From RDYJ01 sp034931405 (GTDB lineage: Bacteria; Cyanobacteriota; Cyanobacteriia; Cyanobacteriales; Nostocaceae), in the NCBI RefSeq assembly GCF_034931405.1, contig NZ_JAYGHA010000004.1, forward strand, positions 62,001 through 126,000: a DNA stretch of 64,000 nt. The letters are read 5' to 3'. The notes under the pieces were generated by a model that saw nothing but the letters and a program-made list of their open reading frames with translations, did not search any database and was not told where the DNA came from. The translations under genes and the position numbers were made by a program. The first letter of the stretch is position 1. Each line of letters begins with the position of its first letter. Positions 52,223 through 61,535 of the stretch are shown one piece after another.

Positions 52223-54991
52223 CTAACAATCGATTTCTGCTTTCAATACTGTTGTATCATTAGTATGTGAAATTTTAAACCCGAGTTTTTCACACACTCG
52301 TTGCATTCCTAAATTATCAGCCAAAATATCAGCAGAGATACAGCAGATTTTTTCATTTTTACCTACTTCTATTAATCTCCTGAGTAATTCTGTTCCTAAG
52401 CCTTGACATTGAAAGCGATCGCCCACCAGCATAGCAAATTCGGCAGCATTATTGCCATGTAATTTACTCAATCTTCCCACCGCTAAAATTTCCGTTTCTT
52501 TGGTTTCGGGGTTTTCATATTCTGCGACTAATGCCATTTCTCGATCATAGTCAATAAAACAAATTCTAGTTAGTCGTTCATGGGCAATACGTTGACTTAA
52601 TTTAATTAAGTGAAAATAACGTAAATACACACTTTCTTCTGATAGTGTTTTGTGAAATTTGACTATCAATGGTTCATCTTCAGGACGGATGGGACGGATA
52701 ATAATTGGTGTCCCATTTTTTAATGTCCAATTACTTACATATTGGTGAGGATAAGGACGAATGGCTAATTTCGGTAGTTGATGATCTTCCACCTCAACAG
52801 GATGTAAAACTATCCTCCCATCTAATGCTATTAAACCACCAGGATGATCAGGAGTAGGAGGAATAGCTAATAAAGGATTAATATCAATTTCTTTAATCCC
52901 TCTTTGTTCCACAACTAATTGACTAAATACTACTAACAATTCCTCCAAAGCAGCCATATTGATACTTTCTCTACCCCGCACACCTTTTAAGGCTTTATAG
53001 ATTTTAGTTTGTTCCATCATTCTTCTTGCTAGGGTAGTATTTAAGGGAGGAAGGGCAATTGCACTATCTTGAAAAACCTCTACTAATTCTCCTCCAGCAC
53101 CAAATAATAATACAGGTCCAAATTGCGGATCTAAACTACTACCAATAATCAATTCATAACCGCTGGTTTTCACCATTTTTTGCACGGTTACACCTAGGAA
53201 ATCTTCAGGTTTTGCTTTTTCAAATACCGAAGTTTCTATTAAAGAATATGCTTTTTTTACAGCTTCAGGATTTCGCAAATTTAACTGCACACCTCCCACG
53301 TCTGTTTTATGGGTAATGGTTTGGGAATATAATTTTAAAACCACTGGATAACCGATTTTTTCAGCACATTCTACCGCTTCTTCTACATTTTTAGCAATAC
53401 TTCCAGCTACGACAGGAATACCATAAGCTGCTAAGATTTCCTTAGATTCAAATTCGGTGAGAATAGTTCTTCCTGCTTTCCTAGCATCGTTAATAATGGT
53501 TTCAACCAATGCACAATCACGAGTATTACTATTACAGTCTGATGTAGGTAATACCGGAGTTTCATAAATACCCTGTAAGTTATAACTATACCGCCACATA
53601 TAACTAAATATCCGCGCGGCTGTATCGGGATAACGATATGTAGGAATACCTTGACGGTTGAGAATTTCTTCTCCCGCAGCTACATCTGTACCACCCATCC
53701 AACTAGCTAAAATCGGTTTATTGGACATTTGCGAATAGGGTTTTAATTGTTCCGCAGTTTGGGTAGGATCTGTCATAGATTGAGGTGTGAGAATGACTAA
53801 CAAACCATCACTATTTGGATCTGTGGCGGCAATTTCTAAGGCTTTTGTGTAACGTTGCGGATCGGCATCTCCTAAAATATCAATCGGGTTATTATGACTC
53901 CATTGCGGTGGTAAAATTTCATTCAAAGAATTCATTATTTCGGGAGAAATTTGTGCTAATTCTCCCCCACTTTCTATTAATGTATCTGTTGCTAATACTC
54001 CTGGACCACCAGCATTAGTTAAAATCGTCAAACGTGAACCTTGAGGACGGGGTTGTTTTGCTAATACTTCCGACATATCAAATAAATCAGAAATACTATT
54101 AACTCTTAATACTCCACACCGACGAAAAGCCGCATCTAAAACAGCGTCACTTCCTGCTAATGATCCTGTGTGAGAAGCGGCCGCTTTTGCTGCGGCTGCG
54201 GTACGACCGGCTTTAATGACAATGATCGGTTTTGTTAATGCTACTTCTCGCGCTGCGGAGAGGAAAGAACGAGCATCTCCGATGGATTCCATATAAATTA
54301 CAATACTTTTTGTATTCTGGTCATCACCCAAATAATAAATTAAATCTCCCCAGTTAATATCTAACATAGAACCGATGGAAACAAAGGCACTAAAACCGAC
54401 ATTTTCCTGTAAACTCCAATCGAGAATTGCTGTACATAATGCCCCACTTTGGCTAATAAAACCCACATTTCCCCGACGTGCCATTGTGCTGGCAAAGGTA
54501 GCATTTAAACCGGAAATTGGACTCATGACTCCTAAACAGTTGGGTCCAATAATTCTAATTTTTCCTCGGTGTGCTATTTGCAGTATTTCTTGTTCTAAAG
54601 CTATCCCTTTTGCACCAGCTTCTTTAAAGCCAGCAGAAATAATAATTGCTCCTTTGATTCCTGCATCTACGCAATCAGAAATAATTTTTGGTACTGTATG
54701 GGCAGGGGTAGCAATAACAGCTAAATCTATTTTTTCGGGAACATCAAAAATGCTAGGATAAGCTTTAATTCCTAATACACTATGTCTTTGGGGATTGATG
54801 GGAAAAACTGTGCCGCTAAAGGGATTTGTAATTAAATTCCATAATAGGGTCCGTCCTACACTTCCAGCTTTTTCACTTGCACCAATTACTGCTACAGTCT
54901 TAGGTGCAAAGATGGCATCTAAGGGGTTGACTCTTTCGGTTTGCAAGATATCATAAGCTTTATCTGTGGTCTGTTTGATAGATGCTGTCAT
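52223..54991 (-). CDS. ADP-forming acyl-CoA synthetase / GNAT protein acetyltransferase fusion
   Basis: A 922-residue fusion. The N-terminal CoA-binding and ligase domains (about 25-470) include VIGASEKAGSVGRTLLWNLI, IGPNCLGVMSP and SHTGSLAGSDAV. An ATP-grasp domain (about 500-720) has IPVVAGSIAKNVEEAVE and VVLKLYS. A GNAT domain (about 745-920) has IIRPIRPEDEPLIVKFHKTL and GDRFQCQGLGTELLRRLIE. This is the Pat/AcuA-type layout that acetylates lysines, including acetyl-CoA synthetase. The active-site His of the ligase half was not pinned down. Confidence 0.9.
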   Translation of the reverse strand: MTASIKQTTDKAYDILQTERVNPLDAIFAPKTVAVIGASEKAGSVGRTLLWNLITNPFSGTVFPINPQRHSVLGIKAYPSIFDVPEKIDLAVIATPAHTVPKIISDCVDAGIKGAIIISAGFKEAGAKGIALEQEILQIAHRGKIRIIGPNCLGVMSPISGLNATFASTMARRGNVGFISQSGALCTAILDWSLQENVGFSAFVSIGSMLDINWGDLIYYLGDDQNTKSIVIYMESIGDARSFLSAAREVALTKPIIVIKAGRTAAAAKAAASHTGSLAGSDAVLDAAFRRCGVLRVNSISDLFDMSEVLAKQPRPQGSRLTILTNAGGPGVLATDTLIESGGELAQISPEIMNSLNEILPPQWSHNNPIDILGDADPQRYTKALEIAATDPNSDGLLVILTPQSMTDPTQTAEQLKPYSQMSNKPILASWMGGTDVAAGEEILNRQGIPTYRYPDTAARIFSYMWRYSYNLQGIYETPVLPTSDCNSNTRDCALVETIINDARKAGRTILTEFESKEILAAYGIPVVAGSIAKNVEEAVECAEKIGYPVVLKLYSQTITHKTDVGGVQLNLRNPEAVKKAYSLIETSVFEKAKPEDFLGVTVQKMVKTSGYELIIGSSLDPQFGPVLLFGAGGELVEVFQDSAIALPPLNTTLARRMMEQTKIYKALKGVRGRESINMAALEELLVVFSQLVVEQRGIKEIDINPLLAIPPTPDHPGGLIALDGRIVLHPVEVEDHQLPKLAIRPYPHQYVSNWTLKNGTPIIIRPIRPEDEPLIVKFHKTLSEESVYLRYFHLIKLSQRIAHERLTRICFIDYDREMALVAEYENPETKETEILAVGRLSKLHGNNAAEFAMLVGDRFQCQGLGTELLRRLIEVGKNEKICCISADILADNLGMQRVCEKLGFKISHTNDTTVLKAEIDC

Positions 54992-55071
54992 AACTACTCC
55001 TTGATTAGTTGTTATTAGTCATTGATCATTGATAAAATTTTTACCAATTACCAATTAGCTATTTTTCATTC

Positions 55072-55533
55072 TCAATCTATCCATAGATTGTTACTGGTAT
55101 TGAGAATTTGGATAATTTTGACTAGGGCGATCGCTATGCCTTTTTCTGCTGTTGGTGAGATGCGATCGCTCAATTCAAAGTTAATTCCTGGCACTGTAAT
55201 TAACCACGCTGGGGGACAATTTCCATAGAGAACTTGAGAAAGCGCAAGTAGCGATCGCGGATCACTTGTATGGCCATTAATAGTGTTTGAGTCAGAGGGT
55301 AATAATGATTTCACCTGCACCTCATTAGATTGGGAATTTATACAAGCATCAACAAAAATCGCTAACTCAGCATTTGCTAAATGTTCAGCTAATTCTGGTG
55401 TTAATTGATGAACCGCAAGTGATTGCACAGAAGATAAACACCAATATTTTATAGCTTTTGCCACCTGTTGTCCAATGGCATCATCACCACGCAACTCGTT
55501 ACCGTAACCAATCACCATTGCAGTTCCACTCAT
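55072..55533 (-). CDS. hoxW: Hydrogenase maturation protease (HoxW-type)
   Basis: A 153-residue endopeptidase of the HycI/HoxW family. VIGYGNELRGDDAIGQQVA (residues 7-25) carries the conserved Glu and Asp that bind nickel, VDACI gives the second Asp, and HQLTPELAEHLA follows. It removes the C-terminal tail of a [NiFe] large subunit. Because hoxH is 1.5 kb away on the same strand, HoxW is more likely than HupW, but uptake hydrogenase genes may exist elsewhere. Confidence 0.85.
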   Translation of the reverse strand: MSGTAMVIGYGNELRGDDAIGQQVAKAIKYWCLSSVQSLAVHQLTPELAEHLANAELAIFVDACINSQSNEVQVKSLLPSDSNTINGHTSDPRSLLALSQVLYGNCPPAWLITVPGINFELSDRISPTAEKGIAIALVKIIQILNTSNNLWID

Positions 55534-55884
55534 TACTTTATCATTCTCTAAATTAATTACTAATTGCTGATACCATTTTGGATTTTAGATTTTGTATTGG
55601 TAATTTCCTTGTGTGTCTGGGATGGAAATCCATCTATCACATCATTTTTAAGATTGCTATAAGTTGTATATATTCATTTGTAATCAGGCATTTAGTCTTT
55701 ATATCTTTAAGCTTAAGACCAAAGTTTGAGAAACTTGTGAGGAAATACTATATTTTAACAATTACTATTTTTGAAAAATTTATGTTGATACGGTGTTCCT
55801 TTTGAGGATGATTGGTTATATGATTAATTGGTGTGATGCAATCAACCAAGCTAAAAAAATTTAGATAAATTGTGAGGCTGTTTT
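55534..55884. other. 351-base AT-rich spacer
   Basis: Divergent spacer between hoxW and the pentapeptide gene. A 75-codon hydrophobic frame at 55578-55805 has no ribosome-binding site or recognisable pattern and is rejected. No hairpin of note was seen. Confidence 0.5.
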
Positions 55885-56271
55885 ATGCCTGAAGTGAATT
55901 TTCAACAGCCAATTAATAGTGCTGCTAGGATTATAGAAGAATATGCGGTCGGAAAAAGAGACTTTGAAAAAGCAGAATTAGGAGAGGCTAATCTGCAAGG
56001 CGTTGATTTAAAAGGATCTGATCTCAGCTATGCTGATTTGAGTGCAGCTAACCTCAGCGGTGCTAATCTGCGGGGAAGTGATTTGAGTTTTGCCGATTTG
56101 AGTCAAGCTAATTTACAAAATGCAGATTTACGGGGTGCGATGTTGTTTTCTGCGGATCTGCGTCAAGCTAATTTACAAGGAACTCATTTAGAAAAAGCTG
56201 ATTGCGACCATAACACCCATTTTCCCACAGATTTTGATGCTATTGCAGCAGGTGTTAAAATGAGGGAATAA
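55885..56271 (+). CDS. Pentapeptide repeat protein
   Basis: A 128-residue protein. From about residue 35 to 110 it is built of A(D/N)LxX units (ANLQGVDLKGSDLSYADLSA and so on), about 14 pentapeptides, which fold as a right-handed quadrilateral beta-helix. A short N-terminal helix and a C-terminal cap with His and Asp (DCDHNTHFPTDFDAIAAGV) flank it. The function of these proteins in cyanobacteria is mostly unknown. Cytoplasmic; no signal peptide. Confidence 0.9.
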   Translation: MPEVNFQQPINSAARIIEEYAVGKRDFEKAELGEANLQGVDLKGSDLSYADLSAANLSGANLRGSDLSFADLSQANLQNADLRGAMLFSADLRQANLQGTHLEKADCDHNTHFPTDFDAIAAGVKMRE

Positions 56272-56346
56272 CCGTATAGATACTGTTGCGGCTAGATCAG
56301 CCGCTTATTTTTTATACAAACATTAATATTAAAAGCCAAAAAAACC

Positions 56347-56862
56347 ATGAGAAAGATCCGCTTATTCATTGCTTCTAGTCTTGACGGATATATTGCTGAT
56401 GAAACAGGTAATTTAGATTGGTTATTTACTGACCAAGACTACGGTTATTCGGAATTTTTTAACCAAATAGATACATTAATAATGGGAAATAAGACATATC
56501 AGCAAATTCTTGGTTTTAGTGAATATCCCTATCCTGGTAAAGAGGCTTTTGTTTTTTCCAAGATGCAGCATGGAGAACAAGATGATCATGTCAAATTTGT
56601 CGGGGAAAATTTAGAGGATTTTATCAAAAACTTACGTCGATCTAGCGGTGGTGATATTTGGCTAGTTGGTGGTTCACAGGTAATCGAATTTTTTATGGAA
56701 AAGGGATTTTTGGATGAAATGATTATTGCTATCCATCCAATTATTTTAGGAGACGGTATTCCTTTATTTAGCAAGAATACCAATATTACGCAAAGATTAG
56801 ATTTAATAGATGTGAAAACTTATGCTTCGGGATTAGTGCAAGTTTATTACTTATTCTGTTAA
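56347..56862 (+). CDS. Dihydrofolate reductase-like (RibD C-terminal) protein
   Basis: A 171-residue protein: RLFIASSLDGYIADETGNLDWL, DTLIMGNKTYQQI, GGDIWLVGGSQVIEFFM and the C-terminal ILGDGIPLF are the YyaP/RibD-C pattern. These NADPH-dependent reductases are related to DHFR but usually not folate enzymes; the substrate is unknown. It is on the plus strand between hoxW and hoxH, not part of the hydrogenase transcript. Confidence 0.85.
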   Translation: MRKIRLFIASSLDGYIADETGNLDWLFTDQDYGYSEFFNQIDTLIMGNKTYQQILGFSEYPYPGKEAFVFSKMQHGEQDDHVKFVGENLEDFIKNLRRSSGGDIWLVGGSQVIEFFMEKGFLDEMIIAIHPIILGDGIPLFSKNTNITQRLDLIDVKTYASGLVQVYYLFC

Positions 56863-56912
56863 GTCAATAAACATCTGGTAAAAATTAAATGTGCGTGGGT
56901 TAAAACCCTTGT

Positions 56913-56936
56913 AGAGACGTTCCATGGAACGTCTCT
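56913..56936. repeat. Family C palindrome, perfect copy
   Basis: A 24-bp perfect palindrome, half-site AGAGACGTTCCA. It lies 50 bases after the DHFR-like gene and 125 bases before the convergent hoxH stop, so it may terminate both. Confidence 0.8.
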
Positions 56937-57061
56937 AATTTACCAGAGATGTCTAATGATTGATCACCAGTTGACCTAACCCCTTTACCCCCTTCAATAA
57001 CAAAAGTTTTTCTTTTTCTCTCCCCTGTGGGGTAGGGTTAGGGAATAGGAGATATAAATAA

Positions 57062-58510
57062 TTAATCTCGACAAATTTGATTAACTACAGTCCCATCTTT
57101 ATCTACTAATTCTATTAGTAAAGGCATTTGTCCAACGGCGTGGGTAGAACAACTCAAACAAGGATCAAAAGCCCGAATACCAGCCTCAACACGGTTTAAC
57201 ATTCCTTCTTTAATTTCACTACCTTGGATAAAATTACGGGCAATTTGAGCAACTGTACGATTCATGGCTAAGTTATTTTGACCAGTTGCAATAATCAAAT
57301 TTACCTTTTCCATTAAACCATTTTCATCAACTTTATAATGATGGAATAAAGTTCCCCTTGGTGCTTCACTCACACCCACAGCTTCTAATTGATTAATACC
57401 AGCTTCCGCACGTAGACGAGTTGATAAAATATCTGGGTCATCAAGTAAAATTTCGATGTGTTCAATACAAGCCAAAATTTCAATTAACCGCGCATAGTGA
57501 TAAAAGAATGAGGATTGTACAGTATCAGTTCCATAACTGCGAAATTCTTTTAATTCCTTATCGGCTAAAGGTGTACCAATGTGACTGCAAATATTCAATC
57601 TGGCTAGTGGTCCAACCCGATACATTCCACTATCTAAACGACAATGATCGCTTTTATCAGGATAGCCAAAAGGACGATAATAAGGAGATTTCAAGTAAGA
57701 ATCAACTTGGACTGCTTCACCGATAAATTCATGATAATTAGCAGCATCTAATTTATCAGCAACAATGTTACCTCCACTATCCACAAAACGGATATGTCCA
57801 TCATAGGTTTCCCATAAACCTTCAGAAGTAACTAACCCCATAAATAAACTAGGGAAATTACCAAAAGTTTTAGCTTCTTTTTCGTAATCTTTCAACAAAC
57901 CTTTAAATAAATCTATGGCATTTAAAACAGTGGTTTTAGCTTCAGGAATACGTTGTTGAATATGAGTGCGATTTTCTGAGGTTAAAGGGTCACTAACTCC
58001 ACCAGGAACAGCCCAAGAAGGATGTACTTTTTTTCCTCCTAATAACTCAATAATTTCTTGTCCAAATTGCCGTAAACGAATACCACCTCTGGCTAATTCT
58101 GGATCTGCGGCTATCAAACCAAATACGTTACGGTTAGCAGGTTCGCTATCCATTCCTAATAATAAATCTGGGGCGCTAAGGTGAAAGAAACTCAAAGCAT
58201 GAGATTGGACAATTTGCCCTAAATTCATCAAACGGCGTAATTTTGTAGCGGTTTTGGGGATAGTTACAGCCAATATTTGATCGCCTGTTTTTGCTGATGC
58301 TAACAAATGGCTGACCGGACAAATACCGCAAATTCTCGCCGTAATTCCTGGCATTTCTGGAAACGGACGACCCACACAAAACTTCTCAAAACCACGAAAT
58401 TCTGTCACATGAAACCGCGCATCATTTACTTGACCGTCATCGTCTAAATAAATGCTAATTTTTGCGTGACCTTCAATGCGAGTAACCGGATCAATAACGA
58501 TTTTTTTCAT
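57062..58510 (-). CDS. hoxH: Bidirectional [NiFe] hydrogenase large subunit HoxH
   Basis: A 482-residue catalytic subunit that binds the Ni-Fe site. The N-terminal pair is RICGICPVSH (near residue 62), and the C-terminal pair is DPCLSCSTH. After that His a 25-residue tail remains (from AVGQMPL), which HoxW would cleave during maturation. The N-terminus IDPVTRIEGHAKI is also diagnostic. It is the last gene of the hox run, 139 bases after the CBS gene; the gap is filled with tandem repeats. Confidence 0.97.
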   Translation of the reverse strand: MKKIVIDPVTRIEGHAKISIYLDDDGQVNDARFHVTEFRGFEKFCVGRPFPEMPGITARICGICPVSHLLASAKTGDQILAVTIPKTATKLRRLMNLGQIVQSHALSFFHLSAPDLLLGMDSEPANRNVFGLIAADPELARGGIRLRQFGQEIIELLGGKKVHPSWAVPGGVSDPLTSENRTHIQQRIPEAKTTVLNAIDLFKGLLKDYEKEAKTFGNFPSLFMGLVTSEGLWETYDGHIRFVDSGGNIVADKLDAANYHEFIGEAVQVDSYLKSPYYRPFGYPDKSDHCRLDSGMYRVGPLARLNICSHIGTPLADKELKEFRSYGTDTVQSSFFYHYARLIEILACIEHIEILLDDPDILSTRLRAEAGINQLEAVGVSEAPRGTLFHHYKVDENGLMEKVNLIIATGQNNLAMNRTVAQIARNFIQGSEIKEGMLNRVEAGIRAFDPCLSCSTHAVGQMPLLIELVDKDGTVVNQICRD

Positions 58511-58648
58511 AATTAGTCATTAGTCATTAGTTATTAGTCATTAGTTATTAGGGAACAGGGAACAGGGAACAGGGAACAGGGAACAGGAAACAGGAAACAG
58601 AAAATTATTTGTTCATCCTCCTGACTCCTGACTCCTGACTCCTCTCAC
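58511..58648. repeat. Short tandem repeats between the CBS gene and hoxH
   Basis: ATTAGTC/ATTAGTT units, then about seven GGGAACA or GGAAACA units, then TCCTGAC units. The whole spacer is made of these three STRR types. Confidence 0.92.
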
Positions 58649-59269
58649 CTAAACATCATAAAGCCTAGCTTCTTCGGCTTCTGGATACTCTTCACAGTAT
58701 TCTTCAAAAGCTGTTTTTAGGGGTTTCATAGCTCGTTGGTGAGAAATTTCGGCTTGTATTTCTTCTACCACATCCCAAGCGGCTGCACATTCGGGGGAAT
58801 TAATACCTTTGTCTGCACAAACAAGCCGAGCTTTTCTAATTTCATCTTGTAATTCTTGTTCTAACAGAATTGAATGAGGTTTTTCTAAAGAACTACTTCC
58901 AGCTAAGATATCAGTTAATGAGATTATTCCTAATAATTCACCACTAATTACAGGCGCACGCCGCAAATGATGATCAGCAAATAATCTTGCTACATATTCT
59001 AAACCTAGACTGGGATTAACAACAATGCAAGGTTTAGTCATGATTTCATAAATACGGACTTTATTCGGGTCTTTTCCATAAGCTATGACTTTATAAACAA
59101 TGTCACTTTCTGTGACTATGCCATAAGCATCTTGTTCATGACGACGATCTACAATTAACGCTCTCCAGTCTCTAGCTTTCATTAAATCAACTGCTTCTTT
59201 GACTGTAGCAGAACCACGAATCATTGCTACATCTTTGGTCATTACATCTGCTGCTGTTAATGTTAACAT
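58649..59269 (-). CDS. CBS-domain protein inside the hox cluster
   Basis: A 206-residue protein with two CBS motifs (about 8-65, TAADVMTKDVAMIRGSAT; and 78-130, IMTKPCIVVNPSLGLEYVA), which usually bind adenine nucleotides or SAM. The C-terminal 60 residues are acidic and helical (EEIQAEISHQRAMKPL, EEYCEEYPEAEEARLYDV). It lies between hoxY and hoxH on the same strand, as I recall in some Nostocales hox loci, and may sense energy state and regulate the hydrogenase (inference). Confidence 0.88.
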   Translation of the reverse strand: MLTLTAADVMTKDVAMIRGSATVKEAVDLMKARDWRALIVDRRHEQDAYGIVTESDIVYKVIAYGKDPNKVRIYEIMTKPCIVVNPSLGLEYVARLFADHHLRRAPVISGELLGIISLTDILAGSSSLEKPHSILLEQELQDEIRKARLVCADKGINSPECAAAWDVVEEIQAEISHQRAMKPLKTAFEEYCEEYPEAEEARLYDV

Positions 59270-59277
59270 AATTTACC

Positions 59278-59396
59278 TCTTAAAAAATAGGGAATAAGGA
59301 ACAGGGAATAGGGAATAGGGAATAGGGAACAGGGAACAGGGAACAGGGAACAGGGAACAGGTGGGAATTTTACCAATTACCAATTACCAATTACCC
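59278..59396. repeat. Short tandem repeats between hoxY and the CBS gene
   Basis: About ten GGGAATA or GGGAACA units (59289-59361) followed by TACCAAT units (59371-59396). The TACCAAT tract reaches the stop codon of hoxY. Confidence 0.9.
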
Positions 59397-59936
59397 AAAT
59401 TTAATCATTTCTCGTCCTTCCATTTGTGGTGCTTCTCCTTTTAATAAAGGTTCAAGTGTGGCACGAATACGAGGAGCTGAAGGTGGACAACCGGGTAAAT
59501 AAATATCAACTGGTACTACATAATGAACGGGTATGACTTTATCAAGTAATGGGGGAACAATACCCGGTGAATTAGGAATTTGTTGATTAACATCAGCACC
59601 TTCAATATAAGCTAACTGCAAGCTGACATCAGCATTTCCTGTAGGGTTACGCATGGCGGTTACATTACCAGTTACAGCGCAATCTCCAAAGGAAATAATT
59701 GTTTTGGTACGTTGTCTAATAATGTGGATTAATTCTAAATGTTCTTCGTTAGCTATAGCCCCTTCTACTAATACCACATCCACACCTTCTGGATATTCTT
59801 TAATATCAGCAATGGGACTATAAACTACATCCACTTGTTCGGCTAAATCTATTAACCATTCATCTAAATCAAGAAAAGACATATGACATCCAGAACATCC
59901 ACCTAACCATACTGTTGCGAATTTAATTTTAGTCAT
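59391..59936 (-). CDS. hoxY: Bidirectional hydrogenase small subunit HoxY
   Basis: A 181-residue iron-sulfur subunit, the short form typical of HoxY. The proximal [4Fe-4S] cluster ligands are in LGGCSGCHMS, FGDCAVTGN and LPGCPPSAP. It carries electrons between HoxH and the diaphorase HoxU/F/E. The gene is in the hox cluster order E-F-U-Y-H, interrupted here by DUF3122 and CBS genes. Confidence 0.96.
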   Translation of the reverse strand: MTKIKFATVWLGGCSGCHMSFLDLDEWLIDLAEQVDVVYSPIADIKEYPEGVDVVLVEGAIANEEHLELIHIIRQRTKTIISFGDCAVTGNVTAMRNPTGNADVSLQLAYIEGADVNQQIPNSPGIVPPLLDKVIPVHYVVPVDIYLPGCPPSAPRIRATLEPLLKGEAPQMEGREMIKFG

Positions 59937-59971
59937 TTTTTACCTTTTGATTGTTAGTAATTTGTTTTTTG

Positions 59972-60000
59972 TAGGGGTTTAGGTTTGCTAAACCCTTACT
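59972..60000. repeat. Family D hairpin between the DUF3122 gene and hoxY
   Basis: GGGGTTTAG / CTAAACCC stem with a 5-base loop in the 72-base spacer. Related to the degenerate copy at 42300-42328. Confidence 0.65.
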
Positions 60001-60008
60001 TTCAGTTA

Positions 60009-60524
60009 TCATTTGTAATTTAATGATTTCCATTCCTTAACAACATGACTAGGAACTGAGATATTAATAGATTTTACACCAGGTAAAGGAATTGCTAAAG
60101 TTAACGATTCTGGAGATAATTGTGGCAATATTTCTGTGAAATCATATTGACCAATTGTAGGGGCTGGCGCTTCATCTAAAAACACATCTGCCGCTTTCCA
60201 AATTTGTCCTGTATCTGAGGTGATTGTTAAAGGTTGGGGATGGATTAATTGAGCCGAACCAGGAAAACCAACTAAGCGGAGATTGATTGTAGTTGCTTGA
60301 CCAGGATAAACTTGTTTAAATAACACAACCTGCCAAACTTTTCCTGATTGATCATCTAATTTTGTTTGTGAGCGATAAAGAACTTCTCCTGGTATTTCTT
60401 CTATTTGCGTAACAACAGCAATTGCACTCTTGAAAGTGAAATTTTCTAAACCCAGGAATATAAATATTGTCAATATTCCTAGTAATATCATCCGTAAAAA
60501 GATTTTTCCAATAGGGTGTAACAT
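60009..60524 (-). CDS. DUF3122 family protein between hoxU and hoxY
   Basis: A 171-residue protein. Residues 10-35 are a hydrophobic signal or anchor segment (ILLGILTIFIFLGLENFTF), with a secreted or periplasmic beta-rich domain after it (EIPGEVLYRSQTKLDDQSGK, VVLFKQVYPGQ, TINLRLVGFPGSAQL). It matches the cyanobacterial DUF3122 family of unknown function. Its presence in the hydrogenase transcript is odd, because the Hox proteins are cytoplasmic or on the thylakoid face. Confidence 0.8.
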   Translation of the reverse strand: MLHPIGKIFLRMILLGILTIFIFLGLENFTFKSAIAVVTQIEEIPGEVLYRSQTKLDDQSGKVWQVVLFKQVYPGQATTINLRLVGFPGSAQLIHPQPLTITSDTGQIWKAADVFLDEAPAPTIGQYDFTEILPQLSPESLTLAIPLPGVKSINISVPSHVVKEWKSLNYK

Positions 60525-60575
60525 CAGATTTATCTCCCGGTAATTGGTTGGAAATATTCTCCAGTCCCCAAGTGT

Positions 60576-61292
60576 CTAAAAATTCCATTGTTTTTTCTCC
60601 CTTGCAGTGACTAAAAACTCAATTTTGCCCCGATCATGTACCATTTCACTGACGCTTGAACCTTTATCAAATAGCGCCCCTGTGGGACAGGCATTCACAC
60701 ATTTACCACAAGAAGTACAGGTTTGAGAAGTTCCCCAAGGCTGACTTAAATCAGTAATTACGTGAGATTTTGATCCTCTTCCTGCCATATCCCAAGTATG
60801 TGCGCCTTCGATTTCATCACAGACGCGAACACAGCGAGTACAAAGCACACAACGATTATGATCTATGCCAAAAAGATGATGAGAAGTATCAACAGCACGG
60901 ATAGGATTTTGATATTCTAACCGGACGTGATCCATACCCATTTCTATGGCTAAATCTTGTAATTCACAATTGCCATTAGCAACGCAAACAGAACAAATGT
61001 GATTACCTTCGGCAAATAGCATTTCGATAATTGTACGACGATATTTTTGTAGGCGATCGCTATTTGTTGTCACCTCCATTCCTTCGGCAATTTTCGTCAC
61101 ACAAGCTGGTTGTAATTTATTACTACCAGAAATTTCTACTAAACACAATCGACAAGCACCCACATCTCCCACACCTTCTAAATGACAAAGTGTAGGAATA
61201 TGCACTCCCGCTTCTTGCGCCGCTTCTAGTAAGGTATCATCCTCACGGGCGCTAACCATTTCCCCGTTAATTGTTAATGTTTTTACAGTCAT
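60576..61292 (-). CDS. hoxU: Bidirectional hydrogenase diaphorase subunit HoxU
   Basis: A 238-residue NuoG-like iron-sulfur protein. I choose the ATG at 61292 (MTVKTLTINGEMVSAREDDT); 18 codons upstream read a TAATTGG tandem tract. The N-terminal [2Fe-2S] ligands are CHLEGVGDVGACRLC, the His-x3-type cluster is HICSVCVANGNC, and the two C-terminal [4Fe-4S] motifs are CVLCTRCVRVC and CTSCGKCVNAC. It conducts electrons between HoxF and HoxY. Confidence 0.95.
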   Translation of the reverse strand: MTVKTLTINGEMVSAREDDTLLEAAQEAGVHIPTLCHLEGVGDVGACRLCLVEISGSNKLQPACVTKIAEGMEVTTNSDRLQKYRRTIIEMLFAEGNHICSVCVANGNCELQDLAIEMGMDHVRLEYQNPIRAVDTSHHLFGIDHNRCVLCTRCVRVCDEIEGAHTWDMAGRGSKSHVITDLSQPWGTSQTCTSCGKCVNACPTGALFDKGSSVSEMVHDRGKIEFLVTAREKKQWNF

Positions 61293-61407
61293 AATAATTT
61301 GGTAATTGGTAATTGGTAATCCTGTAAATTCTGAAATCTTGGACATTCTGATATGGCTTGCGCCACGCTACGTTATCAGACAATTTGAGATTTGAGTAAT
61401 TGGTGTA

Positions 61408-61473
61408 GGGGCGAAGCATTCGGAAGATAAACCTGGGAAAAAACCGATAATTGATCGCCCGAATGCTTCGCCC
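61408..61473. repeat. Family B palindromic repeat (copy 2)
   Basis: Same arms as 18951-19016 (GGGGCGAAGCATTCGG / CGAATGCTTCGCCC), in the 243-base spacer between hoxF and hoxU. As a hairpin it could reduce read-through from hoxEF into hoxU. Confidence 0.88.
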
Positions 61474-61535
61474 TTACTTACACCGAATGCTGATGCTTCC
61501 AGTCCCGTTAGAGATACGCCCCTACACCTTCGCCC

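Noticed and set aside
55578..55805. 75-codon hydrophobic frame upstream of the pentapeptide gene
   Set aside because: No ribosome-binding site, no recognisable pattern, AT-rich chance frame.
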